Shown here in pieces: positions 8,022 to 14,457 of a DNA stretch of 37,830 nt. Where the stretch lies: contig ONYP01000057.1 of assembly GCA_900322135.1 (NCBI GenBank), positions 1 through 37,830 of the forward strand, written 5' to 3'. Source of the stretch: an uncultured Prevotellaceae bacterium. Lineage in GTDB: Bacteria > Bacteroidota > Bacteroidia > Bacteroidales > Muribaculaceae. A program made the translations under genes and the position numbers. The notes under the pieces were generated by a model. The model made no database searches. It was not told the DNA's origin and saw nothing but the letters and a program-made list of their open reading frames with translations. The first letter of the stretch is position 1, and every line of letters starts with the position of its first letter.

Positions 8022-10199
8022 TTAGAACCTCAGTGTCACATGGCCCAGGGCGTTGAGGCCAGCCATGGGATAGAAGCGCGGGTCGCTGTACAGGTTGTAC
8101 TGCGCATCCTTGCTGCCGCCGGGATACAGGGCGCAGGTCTGCGAGTAGCCGTTGGTCTCGTACTTCTCGTCAAGCAGATTGTAGATGGTGGCGCCCACGG
8201 TCACGCTGCGCAGGTGAGGCAACTTGAAGGTGTAAGCCAGGTCCAGGTTGTTGACGAAGTAGGGGTCGAGCGAGTCCTCCTTGCGCTCAAAGTTGTCGAG
8301 GTACTGGCGCGAGACATACTGCGACTGCAGCGCGGCGGTGAAGCCCTTGTAGTCCAGGGCAATCAGGCTGCCCACGGTCACGCTGGGCGAGAAGGCGATG
8401 GTCTTGTCGCCGGCATGGATCTCGGTCTGGGTCCACATGTCGTCCCATGTGTCGGCGTCATAGTCGCTCACATAGCCCACATAGTCCTTGATGCGGTTGC
8501 GCGACAGCGTGGCGTTCACATCCCAGCGCAGCCAGTCGGTGAAGCGGTAGCCCGCCATCAGTTCCACGCCCATGCGGTAACTGTCGGGGACATTCTCGGC
8601 CATCAGCTCGCCAATCTCGTTGATCTTGCCGTTGAGCACCAGCTGGTCCTTGTATTTCATATAATAGAAGTTGACGCCGGCACTGAAACGGCCGCTGCGC
8701 AGTTCGTAGCCGGCCTCCCAGTCATAGAGTTTCTCACTCGTGGGATGCTTCACCAGCGGACCGTCGTTGTAGTTGTTGCGGGTGGGCTCTTTCTGGGCCA
8801 CGGCAAACGAGGCATAGAAGCGGTTGTGCTCGTTCATCTGCCAGTTCACGCCTGCCTTGGGGTTGAAGAAGTCAAACGGCTCGTCGATGTCCAGCACCTG
8901 CAGGTGCTCGGGGCTGGCGGTCCAGTCCCACTTGTCGTTATCGCCCCTCATGATGTTGAAGTCGTTCTTGCGGGCATAGTTGCGGTAATACTCGTGGTCG
9001 GGCGCCAGCGGACTGGTGTAGTTCTCGACCCAGATGACCTGGCCGTAGTGGTCGTTAGTGTAGCGGTTGATGCCGCCACCCAGTGTAGCTGCCAGGCGCT
9101 CGCCGCTGTACTGCAACGAGAACACACCGCCGCCAAAGCCGCTGTCCAGGCATTTCTTGCGCACCAGGCTCGCCTTCTTGCTCGTGCCCTCGGGCGTCAC
9201 CACAGGCTCCAGGCCATACTCCTTGAGCGTGCGCGCGTTCTTGTATTCCTGGTAGTAGCCGTAGCCGTCGGTATAGTGCAGTGCCACATTGAGTTTCCAC
9301 TCGGGGTTGAAGGTCTGGTTCCAAATCAGCTGATAGTGCGTCTGGCGGTAGATGTCTTTCTGGTCCTTGTAGAAGCCCGTCACCTTGCCGTCGTGCTTGA
9401 TTTCGCCGTTGGGGTTATAGGTGCGGTTGTCCTTCAGGTCGTCGCGGCTGATGCCGTCCCAGGCGTGGTAGGTGTCTTCCTTGCCGCCAAAGGTGATGAA
9501 ACGCAGCGAGGTGCCGCCGCCGAAGTAGCCCAACTGCCCATAGTAACTCACCAGTTCGCTGCTCGCGCGGTCACGGTAGCCGTCACTGCCGATGTGCGAC
9601 AGGCGCGCCTCAACCGACCAGTGGTCCCCCAACAGGCCACTGCCCACACGCAGCGTCTCCTTGTTGGTGTTAAACGAGCCGTAACTGCCCGACACCTCGG
9701 CAAAAGCATCGCGCGAGAAGCCCTGGGTGCGCATGTTGACACTCGCACCAAAGGCGCCCGAGCCGTTGGTCGAGGTGCCCACACCACGCTGTACCTGAAT
9801 GTCACGCACCGACGAGGCAAAGTCCGGCGTGTTCACCCAGAAAACGCTATGGCTCTCCGAGTCATTCAACGGGATGTCGTTCACCGTGATGTTGATGCGG
9901 GTAGCATCGGTGCCGCGCACGCGCATCGAGGTGTAGCCCACGCCCGCACCCGCGTCGCTCGTGGTAATCACGCTCGGCGTCATCGTCAGCAGGAACGGGA
10001 TGTCCAGGCCATGGTTCACGGCGGCAATCTGCTTGCCCGTCACATTGGTATACGCTACAGGAGTGTTCTCACTGGCACGCGTGCCCAGTACCTCCACCTC
10101 GCTCAGCGCGATGGTGGGCACCGTGTCGGTTGCCGCGGGCTGTGCCGCTGCGGCAAGGGTTGCCATCGTTGCGGCAACCATCAACAAAGTCTTCTTCAT
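8022..10199 (-). CDS. TonB-dependent outer-membrane receptor for thiamine uptake
   Basis: The 725-residue protein has a signal peptide (MKKTLLMVAATMATLAAAAQ), a possible TonB box (IALSEVEVLGTR), a plug domain (about 40-165) with SMRVRGTDATRINITVNDIP and the VRDIQVQRGVGTS strand, and a long 22-strand-type barrel ending in LGHVTLRF with a terminal phenylalanine. No carboxypeptidase-like extension precedes the plug, so it is not a SusC-type protein. It would import its ligand with TonB-ExbBD energy. The TPP riboswitch directly upstream and PnuC downstream point to thiamine, like the OMR1-class receptors reported for Bacteroidetes. The ligand is inferred from regulation, not from the protein itself. 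Confidence 0.93.
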   Translation of the reverse strand: MKKTLLMVAATMATLAAAAQPAATDTVPTIALSEVEVLGTRASENTPVAYTNVTGKQIAAVNHGLDIPFLLTMTPSVITTSDAGAGVGYTSMRVRGTDATRINITVNDIPLNDSESHSVFWVNTPDFASSVRDIQVQRGVGTSTNGSGAFGASVNMRTQGFSRDAFAEVSGSYGSFNTNKETLRVGSGLLGDHWSVEARLSHIGSDGYRDRASSELVSYYGQLGYFGGGTSLRFITFGGKEDTYHAWDGISRDDLKDNRTYNPNGEIKHDGKVTGFYKDQKDIYRQTHYQLIWNQTFNPEWKLNVALHYTDGYGYYQEYKNARTLKEYGLEPVVTPEGTSKKASLVRKKCLDSGFGGGVFSLQYSGERLAATLGGGINRYTNDHYGQVIWVENYTSPLAPDHEYYRNYARKNDFNIMRGDNDKWDWTASPEHLQVLDIDEPFDFFNPKAGVNWQMNEHNRFYASFAVAQKEPTRNNYNDGPLVKHPTSEKLYDWEAGYELRSGRFSAGVNFYYMKYKDQLVLNGKINEIGELMAENVPDSYRMGVELMAGYRFTDWLRWDVNATLSRNRIKDYVGYVSDYDADTWDDMWTQTEIHAGDKTIAFSPSVTVGSLIALDYKGFTAALQSQYVSRQYLDNFERKEDSLDPYFVNNLDLAYTFKLPHLRSVTVGATIYNLLDEKYETNGYSQTCALYPGGSKDAQYNLYSDPRFYPMAGLNALGHVTLRF

Positions 10200-10220
10200 T
10201 TTTTTAATTCATTAGTTGTT

Positions 10221-10291
10221 CTCTACGCCGGCATTGTCCGGATCAGATCCGATGGGTATGTTCTCAGCCCCTGATACTGCGGGGCACCCCC
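10221..10291 (-). ncRNA. TPP (thiamine pyrophosphate) riboswitch
   Basis: The minus strand carries the thi-box: GGGGTGCCCC (P1/P2 region), GGGGCTGAGAACATACCC with the invariant CUGAGA, then CTGATCCGGACAATGCCGG and GCGTAG. All parts of the two-armed TPP aptamer are in order. It ends about 21 nt before the receptor ATG. No terminator hairpin with a U-run separates them, so binding of TPP probably blocks translation initiation. The leader also holds ATG-AAT-TAA just before the start, a two-codon frame of unknown importance. Confidence 0.95.
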
Positions 10292-10311
10292 AAACTCATT
10301 GAATCACGCCA

Positions 10312-10319
10312 CAAAATTA
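10312..10319 (-). promoter_or_regulatory. -7 box of the thiamine uptake operon
   Basis: TAATTTTG on the minus strand matches TAnnTTTG exactly and lies about 20 nt before the riboswitch. No -33 TTG stands at the right distance; that position is taken by one arm of a long inverted repeat. Confidence 0.55.
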
Positions 10320-10325
10320 GTGCAA

Positions 10326-10378
10326 GTCATGGACATAAAAAATGAAAAAGGCCACTTTTTCATTTTTTATGTCATGAC
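10326..10378. repeat. Long perfect inverted repeat upstream of the thiamine operon promoter
   Basis: A 19-bp perfect stem (10332-10350 with 10355-10373, loop GCCA) continues for 5 more base pairs (10326-10330 with 10374-10378) past a one-base bulge. The arms are A/T-rich and include ATAAAAAATGAAAAAG. It covers the -33 region of the operon promoter. It could be an operator or a two-way terminator; the sequence does not decide between them. Confidence 0.85.
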
Positions 10379-10625
10379 GCAGCCTAATCTCGCCCCAGTC
10401 AACGATACCGCAACCCTAGCGAACCGCCTCCACCTGATGAAGGGAAACTAATTTCCACTATTTAAATTTTTACGGGCTGTCGCCCGCATTACGGGACAGG
10501 GGGGCTAGCGGGCTGCGGGGGCGGCTTTTTTTTACGGGCTGTCGCCCGCATTACGGGACAGGGGCGCGCGATACGGGACGGGGACGAGGGGACGAGCGGC
10601 TTTTTTTTACGGGCTGTCGCCCGCA
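10379..10625. other. Gene-free stretch with GC-rich repeats
   Basis: Between the inverted repeat and the ATPase-like gene lie about 90 bp without recognisable features, followed by the three GC-rich repeat copies described separately. Confidence 0.6.
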
Positions 10626-10639
10626 TTACGGGACAGGGG
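10467..10639. repeat. Three copies of a GC-rich 28-bp+ repeat with T-runs
   Basis: The core TACGGGCTGTCGCCCGCATT followed by ACGGGACAGGGG occurs at 10471, 10533 and 10608 (steps of 62 and 75 bp). The core contains CGGGC-TGTC-GCCCG, a 5-bp hairpin. Copies two and three are preceded by eight T and copy one by five. G-rich filler (GGGCTGCGGGGGCGG) lies between. The third copy runs into the ATPase-like gene and supplies its stop codon and proline-rich tail. Confidence 0.85.
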
Positions 10640-11882
10640 GCTGCGGGGGCGGGGGCGCGATGGTATCGCTCGATATGGGAGCATTCCCTTGGGGGTGTGG
10701 GTCGGGGGGAGTGTTAAAAGCAGCAATAGGCTTGTGCTTGTCAGGGGTTAGGATGCGGTCGTAGTATCCTGTTTGCAAGTGGTTTAGGAGGGCTTGGCTG
10801 TGGATATCGCTTCCTGTCAAAAAGCAAGATGTGCGAGGGTCGGGAATTTCTCTCATAACCGGGGTGGCAGAGTAGTCTCCCGTTGCTGGATCACGGGAGA
10901 TGATGCCTCGGATGAGTGCGTTGGATATGAGATTGCGAGCGCGGTTAAATTTGGCCAGACGGATGAGGTGACTGGTGACACTTGCCATGAGCTCGTCGGG
11001 CTTGATGGAAACCCCGTCAGAAATAATGCTAGAGAAAATGTCTTGCAAAGTGAGCGTGTCGATGTAGTCTTGGGATGCAGAGACGCGTTGGGGCGCAATG
11101 ACGACCTCCTGCGGCAGGTTTCGGTCGTTGAGCGTGAAAGTGAACTCGTAAGGGGTCTGTTCCAATGCCTTGTAGGAAGTGACGGTAGATGTTGCACCAT
11201 GGTCGATGACCCGGAAGATGTTGGTTGCTATACCAAAGAGCTCCGTTCCAAGCAGTCCCGTGGTATTCTTGACTTTACCGATGAGGTTGTGTGCGATGGC
11301 GCAAACAGCAACATTGTAGAGTGATGTGGTTTCCCTCAGAAAAGCGACGAAGTCGTTGGTGTCGCGATGTCCAGCAAACGGGATGAGGTGGTCAATGTCG
11401 TTGATGACGATGAAATTGGGCCTAAAATCACGCACCGCCCCGATGATGAGGTCGACGATTAAGCTACTGTTGTTATTGAAGGCCCCAAGACAGTCGAGGC
11501 ACATCATTTGGAAGTTGTCGCTGTTGATTTTGCAGTTCTCCTTGAATTGCTGCATCAAGTTGGTAACAGAGTGGATGGAGTTAACTGAGTCAATCCACAT
11601 GACTTTTCCCCCCTTGAGCTCAGTAGTGAAACTTGGAGCAAAAGGGTATTGCCCGCCATTGAGAATGGCTGTTGCGAGCATTTTGGCATAGTGGTGAGTG
11701 CGCGAATGGCTGCAACCAGTGACAAGTGTAATCTCATGGTTAAGCACTACGGGTATGCCGCAGTTGGTGACCAATGGTGTCGCTCCGAATTCGGACAAAT
11801 CGGTTTCGCAAGTGAAGATGCAGTTCTGTTGCGGGTCTTCAAAAACGGGCTGGCGCAAATAGATACATTGATTTTCGTACAT
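10626..11882 (-). CDS. RecA/AAA_25-like ATPase homologue without a P-loop lysine
   Basis: The 418-residue protein looks like the RecA-fold ATPases (AAA_25/RepA-like) found in Bacteroidetes accessory DNA. A beta strand leads to TLVTGCSHSRTHHYAKMLA (53-71) where the Walker A loop should be, but the GK[T/S] lysine is missing. The rest of the fold is present: GGKVMWIDSVNSIHS (91-105), a Walker B-like FIVINDIDHL (157-166) and VCAIAHN (193-199). The C-terminal part (about 240-370) is helical. The last 15 residues are proline-rich (APPPPQPPVP) and come from the GC-rich repeat at 10608. It sits between that repeat and the CRISPR array, on the same strand as cas9-cas1-cas2. No partner gene is visible. 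Its role is unknown, and a link to CRISPR is only positional. Confidence 0.75.
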   Translation of the reverse strand: MYENQCIYLRQPVFEDPQQNCIFTCETDLSEFGATPLVTNCGIPVVLNHEITLVTGCSHSRTHHYAKMLATAILNGGQYPFAPSFTTELKGGKVMWIDSVNSIHSVTNLMQQFKENCKINSDNFQMMCLDCLGAFNNNSSLIVDLIIGAVRDFRPNFIVINDIDHLIPFAGHRDTNDFVAFLRETTSLYNVAVCAIAHNLIGKVKNTTGLLGTELFGIATNIFRVIDHGATSTVTSYKALEQTPYEFTFTLNDRNLPQEVVIAPQRVSASQDYIDTLTLQDIFSSIISDGVSIKPDELMASVTSHLIRLAKFNRARNLISNALIRGIISRDPATGDYSATPVMREIPDPRTSCFLTGSDIHSQALLNHLQTGYYDRILTPDKHKPIAAFNTPPDPHPQGNAPISSDTIAPPPPQPPVP

Positions 11883-12249
11883 GGCGTTTTTCTGGTTTTG
11901 TTCAATAAAGCTAATAAATGGAGCAAAGATAATGGGACGGGGAGTGTTTGTCCATGCTGAAAAGATTTTTCGGTTGCACTACTTGCCATTTCGTCAACAA
12001 ACCACTACCTATCAAAGAACGCGACGAAATGAATAACGCGACATAGCGGGCCCACGCCCCTCTTATTTATCTCCCAAAACCATCCCGATGATGCACCAAC
12101 CCTGCCACTGCCACTTGATAAAAGGAAGACAAGAAAGACAAGAAGGACTATGGCATCCGCACACCCGCATTAAAAGTCTGCGAATTAAACTAATTAATCG
12201 AATTGGCTGCCACCCTCCCTTGCCATCGACAGTTGCCATCAGTCAGATG
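11883..12249. other. Spacer between the ATPase-like gene and the old end of the CRISPR array
   Basis: This 367-bp stretch holds a -7 box TATCTTTG on the minus strand (11931-11924), 42 bp before the ATPase ATG and without a -33 TTG. It also holds an inverted repeat CATTTCGTC (11987-11995) / GACGAAATG (12023-12031), and a short AAGACAAGAAAGACAAGAAG direct repeat near 12125. No gene is seen. Confidence 0.5.
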
Positions 12250-13137
12250 GTTCTTTTGACTATTATTCCTACATCAAACCACAACGAAGAGGCTAGCAAA
12301 GCGCACAAATCCGCTGTTGTATCTTCTCTAGTTCCTACATCAAACCACAACTCCTAAGTGCTACAAGCGGTGGAGGACATGTTGTATCTTCTCTAGTTCC
12401 TACATCAAACCACAACCAGAACCTGTACATCGTCCACGGCAACCCGGTTGTATCTTCTCTAGTTCCTACATCAAACCACAACTAATTTTGTGCAAAACTC
12501 GATTTTTTATGGTTGTATCTTCTCTAGTTCCTACATCAAACCACAACTTGCCCTAGTTCGTCCATCCCCTATAGCGAGTTGTATCTTCTCTAGTTCCTAC
12601 ATCAAACCACAACTCTTGCAGACTTCTGCAAGTGAAGCTGAAGGTTGTATCTTCTCTAGTTCCTACATCAAACCACAACTTGTTGCATCTGGTATTGGTA
12701 CTTCTTCTGTTGTATCTTCTCTAGTTCCTACATCAAACCACAACCTGCTGAGCAGAACACCGTCATCAACAAGGTTGTATCTTCTCTAGTTCCTACATCA
12801 AACCACAACACCCTTCTGGAAGTGGACTTGGTAAGTTCGTTGTATCTTCTCTAGTTCCTACATCAAACCACAACCCGTCAGCACCAGGTGCACGCCCCAT
12901 CAGTGTTGTATCTTCTCTAGTTCCTACATCAAACCACAACTGCCGGCTGGCGGTGCTTGACATACAGGTAGTTGTATCTTCTCTAGTTCCTACATCAAAC
13001 CACAACTAACCGGTGTTAAACCTGAAGAATTAAAGCGTTGTATCTTCTCTAGTTCCTACATCAAACCACAACCTCGCTTGTCGTCTGCAATGCCCACACG
13101 CGTTGTATCTTCTCTAGTTCCTACATCAAACCACAAC
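12250..13137 (-). CRISPR. Type II-C CRISPR array, 14 repeats and 13 spacers
   Basis: Thirteen identical 36-bp repeats, starting GTTGTATCTTCTCTAGTTCC and ending CATCAAACCACAAC on the plus strand, plus one degenerate repeat at 12250-12285 whose first 17 bases are altered while the last 19 are intact. Repeats start at 12250, 12316, 12381, 12447, 12512, 12578, 12644, 12709, 12774, 12839, 12905, 12971, 13037 and 13102. Spacers are all different and 29 or 30 bp long. The tracrRNA anti-repeat resembles the plus-strand repeat, so the crRNA is read from the minus strand: its repeat begins GUUGUGGUUUGAUGUAGGAA. The leader is then at the right, beside cas2, and the degenerate repeat is the trailer end, which agrees with how repeats decay. 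The newest spacer should be the one at 13073-13101. Confidence 0.98.
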
Positions 13138-13225
13138 TTAATTCAAATATCTAGCTTATTTCCAGCAAGTTGCGACATAATTATCGATTAAGAAGTGGCG
13201 ATAGATGCAGTACTTGTTTACAAAA
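13138..13225 (-). promoter_or_regulatory. CRISPR leader
   Basis: An 88-bp AT-rich stretch between the last repeat and the cas2 stop codon. On the minus strand TAATTTTG (13228-13221), which overlaps the cas2 stop codon, is an exact -7 box that could start a pre-crRNA leader near 13214. No -33 TTG is found at the right distance. Adaptation should add spacers at its junction with the repeat at 13102-13137. Confidence 0.55.
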
Positions 13226-13573
13226 TTACCAAATTATTTCTAACTGGAGTGGCTCGGTTATCACCTTTTTATCTTTTTCTTTCTTGCCCCAGTAATTAAC
13301 GATATCTCCATATTGCTTATCGGTTACGCTCAGTACACTTACCTTTCCCTCGTCGGGGACGAAAAGTTTCACCCGTTTAGCGTGCACCTTCATACTCTCA
13401 TGCGACCCGCAGTGCCTGATATAAACTGAATACTGGAACATAACGAAACCATCTTTCATCAAGTTTTTGCGGAAAAGCGCAGCAGCTTTCCTTTGTTTCT
13501 TGGTTACGACAGGTAAATCAAAAAAAACAAAAAGCCACATAATGCGATAGGCATTTAGTCGGTTTTCGCTCAT
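13226..13573 (-). CDS. cas2: CRISPR-associated endoribonuclease-fold protein Cas2
   Basis: Structural partner of Cas1 in the spacer integration complex. The 115 residues carry the ferredoxin-like Cas2 fold: the first strand MWLFVFFDLPVVTKKQRKAA with the conserved aspartate (D19), then LMKDGFVMFQYSVYIRHCGS and VSVLSVTDKQYG. The length is typical of type II-C. The ATG (13571-13573) overlaps the cas1 stop by the ATGA arrangement, so translation is likely coupled. It is the last cas gene before the leader. Confidence 0.97.
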   Translation of the reverse strand: MSENRLNAYRIMWLFVFFDLPVVTKKQRKAAALFRKNLMKDGFVMFQYSVYIRHCGSHESMKVHAKRVKLFVPDEGKVSVLSVTDKQYGDIVNYWGKKEKDKKVITEPLQLEIIW

Positions 13574-14457
13574 GGCATCCTGGGGAGTGTGAGTTTTTTA
13601 GCGTCTCCCTTAAACACTTTAACCAGAGAAGCAGTTGTCAGCGACAGTGCAACCTCAAGCGGGCGAGTCATCTTTCCGATTTTCACATCAGCGAACAGGA
13701 CTCGCAATAGTCGGCTCTTGACATTATTGTCCAAGTCGTTGGTTTCATCATCCTGGCATAGGGAATAAACCACCTCGTCGACAAATGGTCGATAGGGCTC
13801 CATCACATCATCGGCAAGAGGAAAAGCATTGTATCTGTTTCGATGAAAGATGCCAAATGCGGGATACAATCCAGACCCGACCAATGCCCTGGCCACAGCA
13901 GCCCTAAGAATGGTATAGCCGTAATTCAGGAACTGATTGGGCGAGTCACCATCACGATTCCGCTTGAAGCCATTTTCAAACAACTGCGACCAATAGACTC
14001 GGGCGGCTGCGCCCTCGCGATTATCGGTATCGCCCGACTTAACATTTGCATAAAACGGTTTCAACATTTGACCCTCTTTTCCCAGTCGATCAAGCAGCGC
14101 CGCCTGATTCTTGATTTTAGCCTCAACAAGTTGCTTCCACATCTGTTTCTTGATCGGTGATGCAGCCTCAATTTGAAACTTATGGCTCTCTTGGAGCGTC
14201 GTGTTACCCACAAGTGGTTGCAACATGGCCTGAGGCATCTGTTTCTTGTCACAGATGATGACAGCCACATTGTTGGCAGCCAGTTCATTGAGCAATGGAA
14301 TAGTCAACGAAACCATGGGATTGTCGATGATGAGGAAGCCGATATCCTCGACTGGTCTCGTGAGGGTTTTATCATCCTCGAGGGACTTCACCACCAGTTG
14401 CCCATACTTTAGGGACAGAGCAACTGGTGAAGTGAACATCAATGTCTGTTTAATCAT
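13570..14457 (-). CDS. cas1: CRISPR integrase Cas1
   Basis: The metal-dependent integrase that inserts new spacers, acting with Cas2. The 295-residue length suits type II. An N-terminal beta domain (MIKQTLMFTSPVALSLKYGQ) is followed by the helical catalytic domain with E148 (NREGAAARVYW), H205 (GIFHRNRYNAF) and E220 (DDVMEPYRPFVDE), the three metal-binding residues. The start overlaps the cas9 stop by 8 bp and the end overlaps cas2, so cas9-cas1-cas2 form one tight operon. No csn2 or cas4 is present, which sets the type as II-C. Confidence 0.98.
   Translation of the reverse strand: MIKQTLMFTSPVALSLKYGQLVVKSLEDDKTLTRPVEDIGFLIIDNPMVSLTIPLLNELAANNVAVIICDKKQMPQAMLQPLVGNTTLQESHKFQIEAASPIKKQMWKQLVEAKIKNQAALLDRLGKEGQMLKPFYANVKSGDTDNREGAAARVYWSQLFENGFKRNRDGDSPNQFLNYGYTILRAAVARALVGSGLYPAFGIFHRNRYNAFPLADDVMEPYRPFVDEVVYSLCQDDETNDLDNNVKSRLLRVLFADVKIGKMTRPLEVALSLTTASLVKVFKGDAKKLTLPRMP

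Noticed and set aside
8040-10274. 744-codon plus-strand open frame
   Set aside because: Antisense of the TonB-dependent receptor and its riboswitch; no domain, signal or promoter supports it.
10467-10639. GC-rich repeats as ordinary Rho-independent terminators
   Set aside because: The T-runs precede the hairpins on the plus strand, and on the minus strand the hairpins are followed by A-runs.
12490-13005. Short repeated-peptide open frames across the array (both strands)
   Set aside because: They only translate the CRISPR repeats and spacers; the 36-bp repeat with no stop in those frames makes them open by chance.
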